From positions 1-64,000 of the forward strand of contig CAWDXD010000022.1 of assembly GCA_963806145.1 (NCBI GenBank): 64,000 nucleotides of DNA. Reading direction: 5' to 3'. The translations under genes and the position numbers were made by a program. Positions 49,508 through 58,337 of this stretch are shown one piece after another (within the stretch, counting starts at the first letter, position 1; every line of letters begins with the position of its first letter). The stretch is from DASXKD01 sp963806145. GTDB lineage: Bacteria > Actinomycetota > Actinomycetes > Streptosporangiales > Streptosporangiaceae. A model generated the notes under the pieces. That model did not search any database and was not told the origin of the DNA. It saw only the letters and a list, made by a program, of their open reading frames with translations.

Positions 49508-50107
49508 TCAGGGGACGGTGCAGCTGAGCAGGCCCTCGCGCTCCTGGTACTGCTCGCCGGTTTCCGGGCACCGCCAGCGTCCGGGCCCGTCGGCCAGCAG
49601 CGGCAGCCCAGCACGGCCCACCCAGCCGATCCGGCGCGCCGGCGTCCCCGCTACCAGCGCGAAGTCCGGCACGTCGCGGGTCACCACCGCACCGGCCGCC
49701 ACCGTGGCCCAGCGCCCGATGGTGCGGCCCGGCACCACCACAACCCGCGCGCCGAGCGAGGCGCCCTCCCGGACGACGACACCGCTGGCGTCCCAGTCCG
49801 TGGCACGCTTGAGCTTGCCGGTCACGTCCACCGAACGGGGATACAGGTCGTTGGTGAGCACCGCCGCCGGGCCGACAAAGACCCCGTCCTCCAGCCGGGC
49901 GGGCTCGTAGACCAGCGCGTAGTTCTGCAACTTGACGTTGTTGCCGATCAGTACGCCGGGGCCGACGTAGGCTCCCCTGCCCACGATGCAATTGCTGCCG
50001 AGGCGCGCGTGCTCCCGTATCTGCGCCAGGTGCCATACTGTGGTTCCCGGGCCAAGCACGGCCTGAGGGTCCACGTCTGCCGTGTGCCGCACGTGCGGGG
50101 CGTCCAT
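49508..50107 (-). CDS. Hexapeptide-repeat N-acetyltransferase (WlbB/WbpD/FdtC-like)
   Basis: 199-residue left-handed beta-helix acetyltransferase. HLAQIREHARLGSNCIVGRGAYVGPGV and KLQNYALVYEPARLEDGVFVGPAAVLTNDLYPR are close to the pattern of enzymes that N-acetylate 3-amino nucleotide sugars. The tail (GLPLLADGPGRWRCPETGEQY) resembles the zinc-ribbon-like end of this group. The ATG at 50107 was chosen as it matches the family start. It fits the Gfo/Idh oxidoreductase and DegT enzymes of the locus as one pathway, by analogy. Confidence 0.86.
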   Translation of the reverse strand: MDAPHVRHTADVDPQAVLGPGTTVWHLAQIREHARLGSNCIVGRGAYVGPGVLIGNNVKLQNYALVYEPARLEDGVFVGPAAVLTNDLYPRSVDVTGKLKRATDWDASGVVVREGASLGARVVVVPGRTIGRWATVAAGAVVTRDVPDFALVAGTPARRIGWVGRAGLPLLADGPGRWRCPETGEQYQEREGLLSCTVP

Positions 50108-50207
50108 GATTGAGACTCCGTTCAGTCGCCTCCATGGTCTCAGGGGCACATGTCAGGTAAACCCGGGGGCACCGTCAGGCGTCAACCACTGGGGGGCGAT
50201 AAGAAAC

Positions 50208-50984
50208 ATGACAGATGATCTATCCCAGCCGACTGAGCCTGATCCATCCCAGCCGACGGTGCCCGATCCCGGTGACGAGAAGCAGGCGGGCCCGGCCAGG
50301 CTTTCCTGGGCCGGTCTCAGCGGCCAAGGCCAGATGCTGCTCGTCGTCTTGGCGGTGTGCCTCTGCGTGATCGTGGCCGGAGTTGTCGTGGCGGTGTTCT
50401 CCTCGGGCGGACGAGGCGGCGGCGCAGGTGCCATATCCGGAGGCGCAGGTGCCATATCCGGAACGGCCAGCAGCCCGGCAGTTGCCGGGACGCCGTCCGC
50501 CCGCCCCACGGCGGGACACAAAATCACAGCCCAGCCGGTCGTCGCAGGCGCCGGCCTCGCCAAGACCGCTCTGCAGTGGCCGCCGGGGCTTACGCACCAG
50601 ATACTGCACTGGCGGGCAGGGCCCGGAGAGGCCGCGTTGTCCGCGGTCACCGCGCAGCTGGGCTACGCGATGCAAGCCGCCGCGGTGAAGCTCTATCCCT
50701 CGATGAGGCTCACCTGCGTGAAGCTTGCCTCCGACATCCAGACCGCTCAGGCCGCGCCGCCGATCCCGGACGCCGCCATGCAGCGGCTGTACGCCAAGGC
50801 GCTAGCCGGGCTCTCCAGCGCGGCGGTGGACTGTCGACACGCGATTTCCACCCGCCCGAGCGGAGATGAGACCCTCGATATTCACCTGAACAAGGCGCAG
50901 CTGAGCCGGACGCAGGCAGGGTTTACCATCGGGTCGAAGCGGATCTACAATGCGACCGCCCAGATCCAGGCGTTGCGCCACTGA
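50208..50984 (+). CDS. Single-pass membrane protein of unknown function
   Basis: 258 residues. An acidic, proline-rich cytoplasmic start (SQPTEPDPSQPTVPDPGD) precedes one membrane segment at about 45-65. A Gly/Ala/Ser linker and an extracellular helical region of about 150 residues follow. No known domain is recognised. It has a GGGGGG site upstream of the ATG. It stands alone on the plus strand between minus-strand sugar genes. Confidence 0.7.
   Translation: MTDDLSQPTEPDPSQPTVPDPGDEKQAGPARLSWAGLSGQGQMLLVVLAVCLCVIVAGVVVAVFSSGGRGGGAGAISGGAGAISGTASSPAVAGTPSARPTAGHKITAQPVVAGAGLAKTALQWPPGLTHQILHWRAGPGEAALSAVTAQLGYAMQAAAVKLYPSMRLTCVKLASDIQTAQAAPPIPDAAMQRLYAKALAGLSSAAVDCRHAISTRPSGDETLDIHLNKAQLSRTQAGFTIGSKRIYNATAQIQALRH
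50421..50462 (+). repeat. Tandem 21-bp duplication in the linker of the membrane protein
   Basis: The 21-bp unit beginning ggcgcaggtgccatatcc occurs twice without a gap (50421-50441 and 50442-50462), encoding a repeated GAGAISG heptad just after the membrane segment. Confidence 0.9.
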
Positions 50985-51011
50985 GCCAGGCACCACCGGA
51001 CCCTCAGGGCG

Positions 51012-52073
51012 TCACCGAAGGTGCGGATTGCCTGCCGCAGTACTCGCGGCAGCGATGTCCCGGTCATCGGGCACTTCCCCGGAACCGGGTGTCCCTCGCT
51101 GGGGCCGTTTGAGGGGTTCCCACCACTGGCGGTTCTCCTCATACCAGCGCACCGTCGCCTTGAGTCCCTCGCTGAACTGTGTCCGCGGGCGGTAGCCCAT
51201 GCCGCGCAGCAGCGCATCATCCAGCGAGTACCGCCGGTCGTGGCCTTTCCTGTCGGCCACCTGAGTGACCATGTCCCAGCCCGCCCCGCAGCATTCGAGC
51301 AATGCGCGGGTCAGCTCGATGTTGCTCACTTCCACGTCGCCGTTGATGTGATAGACGGCTCCTGGTTCACCGCGTTGCAGGACCAGCTGGATGCCCCGGC
51401 AGTGGTCGTCCACGTGGATCCATCCCCGGACATTCCGGCCGTCGCCGTACAGGGGAACGCTCCGGCCGTCGAGGAGGTTGGTGACGAAGAGCGGGATCAC
51501 TTTCTCCGGGTACTGGAATGGCCCGTAGTTGTTGCAGCAACGGGTGATGCTCACGTTGAGCCCGTGGGTCCGGGCGTACGCCCGCGCCAGCAGGTCGCCT
51601 CCCGCCTTCGCGGCCGCATACGGGGAGTTGGGCTCAAGCGGCGCGGTCTCTGCCCACGACCCCTGCGCTACGCTCCCGTAGACCTCGTCCGTGGAGACCT
51701 GGACGACACGCGGTACGCCCGCGTCGAGGCAGGCCTGAAGCAGGACCTGTACCCCGGTGACGTTCGTGGCCACAAAGTCCGACGCACCAGCGATGGACCT
51801 GTCGACGTGCGTCTCCGCGGCGAAATTGACCACTATGTCGTGGCCGGGAATCACCGATGCGAGCAGTTCGGCGTCGCAGATGTCGCCGTGGACGAAGGAG
51901 AACCGCGGGCTGGTTGCTGCCGGGCCTTCCAGGTTGGCGAGATTGCCCGCGTAGGTGAGCTTGTCCAGCACCGTCACCCGCGCGTCCTCGAAGCCGGGGT
52001 ACCCGCCCTGGAGCAGCGTCCGGACGTAGTGTGATCCGATGAAGCCCGCACCGCCGGCCACCAGAATCTTCAT
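51012..52073 (-). CDS. rmlB: dTDP-glucose 4,6-dehydratase
   Basis: 353-residue extended SDR enzyme forming dTDP-4-keto-6-deoxyglucose. The NAD motif GGAGFIGSH is at 7-15, with STDEVYG near 122 and the catalytic YAAAK near 149. PYGDGRNVRGWIHVDDHCRG-type motifs and DRKGHDRRYSLD near the end are typical of RmlB. The gene overlaps the upstream rmlA remnant as ATGA. It supplies a precursor of rhamnose or other 6-deoxy sugars; rmlC and rmlD are not in the window. Confidence 0.95.
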   Translation of the reverse strand: MKILVAGGAGFIGSHYVRTLLQGGYPGFEDARVTVLDKLTYAGNLANLEGPAATSPRFSFVHGDICDAELLASVIPGHDIVVNFAAETHVDRSIAGASDFVATNVTGVQVLLQACLDAGVPRVVQVSTDEVYGSVAQGSWAETAPLEPNSPYAAAKAGGDLLARAYARTHGLNVSITRCCNNYGPFQYPEKVIPLFVTNLLDGRSVPLYGDGRNVRGWIHVDDHCRGIQLVLQRGEPGAVYHINGDVEVSNIELTRALLECCGAGWDMVTQVADRKGHDRRYSLDDALLRGMGYRPRTQFSEGLKATVRWYEENRQWWEPLKRPQRGTPGSGEVPDDRDIAAASTAAGNPHLR

Positions 52074-52406
52074 GAGCTGATCTGCACCTTGCTGTGGTCT
52101 CCGAGCACCAGCCGATGGGCCTTAGGAACGCGAGGTGACGGAGTCACCTCGACGTGGTGCCCGATCAGAGATGCTTCGATCCGCCGTACCCCCTGGATAG
52201 ACGCGCCACGTAGCACGATGGAGTACTCGATCTCGCTGTTATCGATCACACAGTCCGGTGCGACCGAAGTGAACGGGCCGACGTATGGCTTCCAGCCCGT
52301 AGAACAAGACCGGCTTGTTAGCGACCGGCACCAGCTGCTTTGCATATGTGTGCGTGATGGGGCGCAACCGGCTACCGGAGCCCCCCGCCAGAATCAAGGC
52401 CCTCAC
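52070..52406 (-). pseudogene. rmlA: Internally deleted glucose-1-phosphate thymidylyltransferase (RmlA remnant)
   Basis: Only the two ends of a long-type RmlA (normally about 355 residues) remain. From the GTG at 52406 about 45 residues match the N-terminus (RALILAGGSGSRLRPITHT, AKQLVPVANKPVLFYGLEA), including the nucleotide loop GGSGSRLRP. In another frame the last 75 residues match the C-terminal beta-helix part (YVGPFTSVAPDCVIDNSEIEYSIVLRG, then LVLGDHSKVQI). About 230 codons of the catalytic core are missing, with the junction near 52290. The stop still overlaps rmlB as ATGA. It cannot be active as given; a collapsed assembly is an alternative. Confidence 0.82.
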
Positions 52407-52415
52407 GCCACAAAG

Positions 52416-52947
52416 CTAGCAGCCACGCTGGATGACCAGTGCCTTACCGAGGGCGCCCCATTCGTAGGCGATCTGATACGGCCAGGAGGCCAGGGTCATC
52501 GGCGCGGTCATCACGTAGACAGGACCGCTGAAGCAGCGTTCCATCCTCAGCCTGGCACGCGTGTCCTGGGCGGTAGTCGTGACCAGCGCTATCGAGCGCC
52601 AGTGGTACTTCCGGGCCAGGCGACCAGCGAACTCCGCCTCGCCCCGGGTCGTGGCCGGGCTGGGGTCGAAACAGATCACCTGTCACACTCGGTATTCGCG
52701 GGGCGCAGCCACTGCCATGGCCGTAGGCTGCCGAGCCCCGAGAGACCACGAGGAAGGGCGCCCGCTGCTGCCAGGCGAGACGGAGCGCGGTGTCGAGCCG
52801 GTCGCCCGGCCCGTTGAGCATTACGATCGCGCTCACCCGGGCCGGCATGCCCCGGTCCGGCCAGATCAGCAAGCGAGCGGTCGTGGCGCTGAACGCGACG
52901 GCGGCTACGGCGAGGACGGTCGCCACCCAGCGCCACCGTTTGATCAT
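52416..52947 (-). CDS. DUF218/YdcF-family envelope protein, one frameshift
   Basis: About 177 residues after repair. A single membrane anchor at the N-terminus (WVATVLAVAAVAFSATTARLL) is followed by the DUF218 pattern: AIVMLNGPGDRLDTAL, PFLVVSRGS, VICFDPSPATTRGEAEF and HWRSIALVTTTAQDTRAR. The frame breaks near 52685. The family acts in envelope glycan or lipid-carrier processes, though the reaction is not settled. Its ATG overlaps the LhgO-like stop (ATGA). A second, truncated copy lies at 58338. Confidence 0.8.
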
Positions 52948-54150
52948 GCAGCGCGGTCCCACTCATCGGCGATCATCTGGCCGATCGCCAGGGCGGACGT
53001 CGCCGCCGGTGACGGCGCATTGCGGACGTGCATGAGCTGGGTTCCCTGGATGTTGACGACGAAGTCGTCCACCAGGCCGCCGTCCCGGGCGACCGACTGG
53101 GCCCGTACCCCGGACGGCCCGGGGATGACATCGGTGTGCGCGAGCTCCGGGATGAACCGCTGGCATGCCGAGACAAAGGCCCGCTTGGACAGGTCGCGGT
53201 ACACCTCGGCCGCCCCGGTGCGCCAGTACTTGCGTGCCATCCGCCGGAACCCCGGGTAGCGGAGGGTCTGCGAGAGGTCGCCGGGCCGGATCGTGGACCT
53301 GCGATAGCCTTCCCGCGCCAGGGCCAGCACCGCGTTGGGGCCGAGCCAGACCGCATCGTCGGCGATGCGCCTGGTGAAGTGCACGCCGAGGAATGGGAAC
53401 TTAGGGTCGGGGACCGGGTAAATGAGGTTACGGGCCAGGTGGCACCGCTCGGGCCGGAGCTGCCAGTAGTCGCCCCGGAACGGGACGATGTGCGGTTCCT
53501 CCGGGGCGCCTGACAGCCCGGCGACACGGTCGGAGTGCAGGCCGGCGCAGGTGAGCACCCGGCTGGCGGTGAACTCCTCCCGGGCGGTCCTCACCAGGAT
53601 CGAGCCAGCCCGCACGGTCAGGCCGGTCACCAGGTGCCCGGTCAGGATCACGCCACCGAGCCGGGTGACGTCGGCGGCCAGGGCCCCGGCCACCCGCGAG
53701 AAGTCGACGATTCCCGTGGCGGGCGACCAGATGGCCCGTATTCCGGTGCAATGCGGCTCGCGTTCCCGTATGCCTTCCGGGCCGACCATCTCCAGGCCCT
53801 GAACGCCGTTGGCGGTGCCCCTTCGGAAGAGCTCATCCAGAGCCGGCAGCTCGCTTTCCGCGGTCGCCACAATGAGCTTGCCGCAACGATCGGCCCGAAT
53901 GCCATTGTGCGCACAGAATTCGTACATCATGCGCGCGCCCGCGGTGCACAACGTGGCCTTGAGCGAACCCGGCGCATAGTAGACACCCGAATGGATGACC
54001 CCGGAGTTGTGCCCCGTCTGGTGCTCGCCAACCGACGGCTCCTTGTCGAGGACCGCCAGGGACAGTCCCGGGCCGGCGCGCAAGAAGCTCACGCGCCGCG
54101 GCGATTCCCACTATGCCGCCACCCACGACCACGACGTCGAACTTGGTCAC
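52944..54150 (-). CDS. lhgO: L-2-hydroxyglutarate oxidase-type FAD enzyme, one frameshift
   Basis: About 402 residues after repair. The N-terminal FAD motif is FDVVVVGGGIVGIAAARELLAR; one extra base near 54085 precedes LSLAVLDKEPSVGEHQTGHNSGVIHSGVYY, a hallmark of LhgO. IVDFSRVAGAL, PFRGDYWQL and FLGVHFTRRI support the call. It would oxidise L-2-hydroxyglutarate or a related hydroxy acid. Coupling to DUF218 and placement beside rmlB in a glycan locus are unusual. The GTG start is uncertain. Confidence 0.87.
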
Positions 54151-54560
54151 GCCCGGCGCCCTTCGCAGTCATGGCCGCGGCGGCAGCGTCTCCGGGACTC
54201 AGCCACCGTCACCGATGAGCTCCACCGCGGCGAGATTTCCACCGGTCCGCCGTGGGGGCGGTATCACTGGCTGTGACCTGTGTTCCCGCGACTGTTCTCG
54301 ACATGGAGCCCCCCGCACCCCGAAACCGGCTGATGGGGATATGACGCGGCAAAGGCGTCATCGGTTGGCAAGCTTCCGGTTGCGGCCGGGCACTTTCTCA
54401 CCGCCCGCGACGACGAAGTCCAGCCTGCTCATGCGGGTGCCAACGCCGGCACCGGGGCAACCCCGTCCAGCTCATGGTCGCCCTCGTGCTCAGGCCCGCG
54501 GGAGGTTCCAGGTATAGGCTGTGTCGGCGGGCGCAGGAGGGCCACAAAGCATCCGGCCGT
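54151..54560. other. Intergenic region; nothing recognised
   Basis: This 410-base gap between the LhgO-type gene and the STAND gene (both minus strand) has no supportable gene. A small inverted repeat (tgacgc / gcgtca) lies near 54341-54360. It should contain the promoter of the LhgO-DUF218 unit. Confidence 0.5.
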
Positions 54561-57500
54561 TCACGTTAACGTCGCTGTGGGCGGGTGCGGCGAGGGCAGC
54601 CCGGCTCTATTGTCTGCCTCGCTGGTCCAGTAGGCGAGGCTGTCCCGGACTGTCTGGCAGGCTGGGTGTTCAGGACCCTGGACCCGCTCCATCACGGGCA
54701 ACAGCGCAGCATAGTGGTCGCGCGCCCCGGCCGGGTCGCCCGCCAACCCGATCAAGTTGGCAAAGTTGGCGCGAACGGCCAGAGTGGCTGGGTGCTCAAG
54801 GCCCCCAATCCGCTCAAAGTCGGGCAGCAGAGCCGCGTGCTGGTCGCGAGCTGCAGCCGGGTCGCTCGCCCCTGTCCAGTTGGCGAGGTTAGCCCGGTCA
54901 GTCAGGGTGTCTGGGTGGTCCGGGCCGTCCACCCTTTCGCGGATGGCCAGCAGCGCGGCGAACTGATCCCGCGCCCCAGCCGCATCACCTGCCTCCCCCG
55001 TCCAGTAAGCAAGGTTGGCGCGGATGTCTAGGGTGTCTGGGTGATCCGGGCCGTCCACCCTTTCGCGGATGGCCAGCAGCGCGGCGAACTGATCCCGCGC
55101 CCCAGCCGCATCACCTGCCTCCCCCATCCAGCGGGCCAGGTGACTGCGAACGCTCAGGGTACCGCGGTGCCCCGGGCCCAAGAGCTGCTCGATCACAGGC
55201 AGCAGCGCAGCGTACCGATCCCGCGCCCCAGCCGCATCCCCCGCCTCCCCCGTCCAGTATGCAAGGTTGACGTGGGCAGTCAGGGTATCCCAGTGCTCCG
55301 GGCCCAAGAGCTGCTCGATCACAGGCAGCAGCGCAGCGTACCGATCCCGCGCCCCAGCGGCATCCCCCGCCTCCCCCGTCCAGTATGCAAGGTTGACGTG
55401 GGCAGTCAGGGTATCCCCGCGCTCCGGGCCCAAGAGCTGCTCGATCACAGGCAGCAGCGCAGCGTACTGATCCCGCGCCCCAGCCGCATCCCCCGCCTCC
55501 CCCGTCCAGCGGGCCAAGTGACTGCGAACACTCAGGGTGTCCGGATGGCCTGGGCCATCCACCAGTTCGCGGATGGCCAGCAGCACAGCGTACTGATCCC
55601 GCGCCCCAGCCGCATCCCCCGCCTCCCCCGTCCAGCGGGCCAAGTGACTGCGAACACTCAGGGTGTCCGGATGGCCTGGGCCGTAGACCCGTTCGCGGAT
55701 GGCCAGCAGCGCAGCGTATCGGTCGCGGGTCCTGGCCGGGTCGTGCGCTGCCCCGGTCCAAGTGGCAAGGTTGGCGCGGGCCTTCAGGGTATTCGGGTGG
55801 TCTAGCCCGTCTACCATTTCATGGATGGCCAGCAGCGCAGCGAACTGATCCCGCGCCCCAGCCGCATCCCCCGCCTCCCCCGTCCAGCGGGCCAAGTGAC
55901 TGCGAACGCTCAAGGTGTCCGGATGATCCGGGCCATCCACCCGTTCGCGGATGGCCAGCAGCGCAGCGAACTGATCCCGCGCCCCAGCCGCATCCCCCGC
56001 CTCCCCCGTCCAGCGGGCCAAGTGACTGCGAACGCTCAAGGTGTCCGGATGATCCGGGCCATCCACCCGTTCGCGGATGGCCAGCAGCGCAGCGAACTGA
56101 TCCCGCGCCCCAGCCGCATCCCCCGCCTCCCCGGACCAAGAGGCAAGGCTGACACGGTCACTGAGCGTGTCCGGATGGTATGGGCCATAAGGCCCCTGGC
56201 CGATGGCGACCAGCGCGGCGAACTGATCCCGCGCCCCAGCCGCATCCCCCGCCTCGCCTGTCCAGTAAGCAAGACTGGCGCGGGTGGCCAGGGTCTCTGC
56301 GTGTTCCGGGCCGAGGACCTTCGCCCTCGCTTCAGCCACGCTCTGCCATAGTTCGCGGGCGGCCTGGTAACTGCCGCTGAACCCCAGATAGCTCGCGATT
56401 CGCTCCATGCTGTCGCTATCTGCCGCGAGGCAGGCCCGGGCGTGTGGCACCAGTACGGCGAAATCGTGCCAGGTATCCGGCCGTTCCGGGTCTTGGGGGA
56501 TCGCGGCCTCGATCACGGCGACGGCGGCCTGCCGCCAGCCCCCGGCCAGATCCTCGGGCATCTGCTCAGCGGCGACCACCCGTACCAACCGCTGCACCGA
56601 CACAAGCCCGTCGGTGACCGGACTGACCAGTGAATACTGACACAGCGTGGCCACGGCGTCCTTGGCTACCTGCGGGTCTTCCAGGAGTCGCTTCAGCACC
56701 CTTGCCACCTGTCGGGGCAGACCTTTGGTAAGCCCAGGCCGGGGTTGCAGCAGCAAGCGCCAGGGAACCGCTTCCGGCGCACAGAAAGCCAGCAGCCGCA
56801 GCAGCCCAGCAGCCGCTGGCGACGACCGTTCCAGCCGGCCGAACGCTAGCGCCCAAGTAGTCGCCACTGTCCCGCGGTACCCACCGGGCTCGCCGCGGCT
56901 CAGCATCTCTTGTCGCTGCTGCCGAAACGCTGTTAGGTAGCGGGCGAGGCTGTCGTTGGTGGCCTGCACGTACGCGGCGGCTTGCTCCAGGGCCAGCGGC
57001 AGCCCGCCCAGCTCGCCGGCAAGCTCCCGGGCGGCCTGCAGATCCGGGTCGCCGCTACGGTCAGCCAAGAAACCCGTGGCCGCCTCAGGGTCGAGCACCG
57101 GCACTTCCAGGGCGTGGCCAGGTGGCCAGTTCCGGTTCTGGCTGGTGATTAGTACTCGCCCGTCTCCGGCCGGCGGGAGAAACGCCTGCACCGACGCCGG
57201 GGCGCGCACGTCGTCGAACACCAAGAGCCACCGTGCTGGGAACGCGGCTAGTACCCTGTGAACCGACGCCACCGAGTCCCAGGCATTCCCGGCATCCTGG
57301 ACCCCGAGCTGGGCTGCCAACTCCCCGAACGCGGCCGTCAGTACCGCGGTGTCCCGGGCAGCGAACTGCCAGGTCAACCCAACTTCATCCTTGTGGCGGT
57401 GCGCGTACTCCAGCGCCGCGCTGGTCTTCCCGACTCCTGCCAGGCCATACAAGGCCACTGTCCATGGCCCGGGACCATCGCCGCCGGCCAGCCGGGCATC

Positions 57501-57668
57501 GAGTTCCGCGAGCAGTTGCTCCCGCCCAGCTAGCAGCGACGGCGGGTCTGCCAGCCGTACGGGCCTGCCTGTGACCCGAGTACCCCCATGCGCTGCCTTG
57601 CCAGTGAACCAGCCACCGACGTCAAAGACCCCGTCCTGCGCCAGATCCCCAGTGAATCCAGGCCCGGC
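54561..57668 (-). CDS. STAND NTPase (NB-ARC) with a long TPR array
   Basis: Signalling-type ATPase of about 1,000 residues. An N-terminal stretch (GDLAQDGVFDVGGWFTGKAAHGG, then LADPPSLLAGREQLLAELDARL) leads into the P-loop GLAGVGKTS, Walker B WLLVFDDV, a RVLITSQN sensor and GGLPLALEQAAAYV. A winged-helix-like region follows, then about 13 TPR-like units of 42 residues to the end. No effector domain is seen. The clear coding signal begins near 57668, but the only in-frame standard start is the GTG at 57458, inside the NB-ARC domain. A lost base near a GTG at 57679 is the likely reason. The long repetitive part is otherwise free of shifts. Confidence 0.83.
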   Translation of the reverse strand, partial: AGPGFTGDLAQDGVFDVGGWFTGKAAHGGTRVTGRPVRLADPPSLLAGREQLLAELDARLAGGDGPGPWTVALYGLAGVGKTSAALEYAHRHKDEVGLTWQFAARDTAVLTAAFGELAAQLGVQDAGNAWDSVASVHRVLAAFPARWLLVFDDVRAPASVQAFLPPAGDGRVLITSQNRNWPPGHALEVPVLDPEAATGFLADRSGDPDLQAARELAGELGGLPLALEQAAAYVQATNDSLARYLTAFRQQRQEMLSRGEPGGYRGTVATTWALAFGRLERSSPAAAGLLRLLAFCAPEAVPWRLLLQPRPGLTKGLPRQVARVLKRLLEDPQVAKDAVATLCQYSLVSPVTDGLVSVQRLVRVVAAEQMPEDLAGGWRQAAVAVIEAAIPQDPERPDTWHDFAVLVPHARACLAADSDSMERIASYLGFSGSYQAARELWQSVAEARAKVLGPEHAETLATRASLAYWTGEAGDAAGARDQFAALVAIGQGPYGPYHPDTLSDRVSLASWSGEAGDAAGARDQFAALLAIRERVDGPDHPDTLSVRSHLARWTGEAGDAAGARDQFAALLAIRERVDGPDHPDTLSVRSHLARWTGEAGDAAGARDQFAALLAIHEMVDGLDHPNTLKARANLATWTGAAHDPARTRDRYAALLAIRERVYGPGHPDTLSVRSHLARWTGEAGDAAGARDQYAVLLAIRELVDGPGHPDTLSVRSHLARWTGEAGDAAGARDQYAALLPVIEQLLGPERGDTLTAHVNLAYWTGEAGDAAGARDRYAALLPVIEQLLGPEHWDTLTAHVNLAYWTGEAGDAAGARDRYAALLPVIEQLLGPGHRGTLSVRSHLARWMGEAGDAAGARDQFAALLAIRERVDGPDHPDTLDIRANLAYWTGEAGDAAGARDQFAALLAIRERVDGPDHPDTLTDRANLANWTGASDPAAARDQHAALLPDFERIGGLEHPATLAVRANFANLIGLAGDPAGARDHYAALLPVMERVQGPEHPACQTVRDSLAYWTSEADNRAGLPSPHPPTATLT
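54610..56300 (-). repeat. About 13 tandem 126-bp TPR units
   Basis: The motif gcctcccccgtccag recurs every 126 bases (for example 54991, 55117, 55243, 55369, 55495). Each unit encodes 42 residues around WTGEAGDAAGARDQ(F/Y)AALL and a GPxHPDTL hinge. Several neighbours are nearly identical, notably those at 55875-56126. This points to recent expansion or gene conversion. Confidence 0.92.
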
Positions 57669-58135
57669 TAGTTCGTCACCAGGCCTGGACTGGTAGGGCC
57701 CAGCGGCATCACGTCCTTCGGCGGCGCCTTGCCAGCGAACCGCCCACGATCTGCGCTGATCTTCGTATTCCGCGGCAACACGACTGCGTCATCCGCCAGG
57801 GAAACCTCTCCTGCAGGCAGCGCCATGTGAATCTCTTCGACCAAGACGCGCAGGTCTGCCTCGATCCCCGGATCTTCCTTGAGCAGATCTGTCAGCCGCG
57901 TCACCCACTGCGCCGCGAGCGTTGCACGGGCGGACTCGAGGCTGGCGCCCGTCGCTCCCAGGAGCTGTTCGCGGGTCTCCGCCAAGCGTTGCGCCATCAG
58001 CTTGGCCTTGGCCGGGTCACCGTGGCCAAGCAGCCGTGCAAATTTAAGCCTCTCCGGCTCCCACCCGCTGGCAGCAGCAGCGACGACGACGTCGCCGGCC
58101 AGTTGCGCCAGCGCCGTTGGGCCATCCCCCGGCAT
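57668..58135 (-). CDS. Small protein upstream of the STAND ATPase, unknown function
   Basis: 155 residues. The first 100 are helical and alanine-rich (TALAQLAGDVVVAAAASGWEPERLKFARLLGHGD, then ESARATLAAQWVTRLTDLLKEDPG). The end is a short loop-rich tail (VLPRNTKISADRGRFAGKAPP). I do not recognise a domain. An AGGAGAGGGGAACGGGAG ribosome site supports the ATG at 58135. Its stop lies at the start of the STAND coding signal, so the two are probably coupled and may act together. Confidence 0.72.
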   Translation of the reverse strand: MPGDGPTALAQLAGDVVVAAAASGWEPERLKFARLLGHGDPAKAKLMAQRLAETREQLLGATGASLESARATLAAQWVTRLTDLLKEDPGIEADLRVLVEEIHMALPAGEVSLADDAVVLPRNTKISADRGRFAGKAPPKDVMPLGPTSPGLVTN

Positions 58136-58337
58136 CTCCCGTTCCCCTCTCCTCTGTCCTGTGGCCAATCATCGCACGACCCCAAACCGGCCATCGGATG
58201 ATCAGTGGCCAATGCGAGTGATCGGCAAACATAGCGAGCTTGCCATACCGCCTACGGGCTGCGAGCGCGACGATGCAGGGAACACGCACCCGGATGCCCA
58301 ACTACCCTACCTGAGCGCTTACTAAGGCGGTCTTGGG

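Noticed and set aside
54610..56300. A CRISPR-like or satellite repeat array
   Set aside because: The 126-bp period is a multiple of three without unique spacers and encodes 42-residue TPR units within one open frame.
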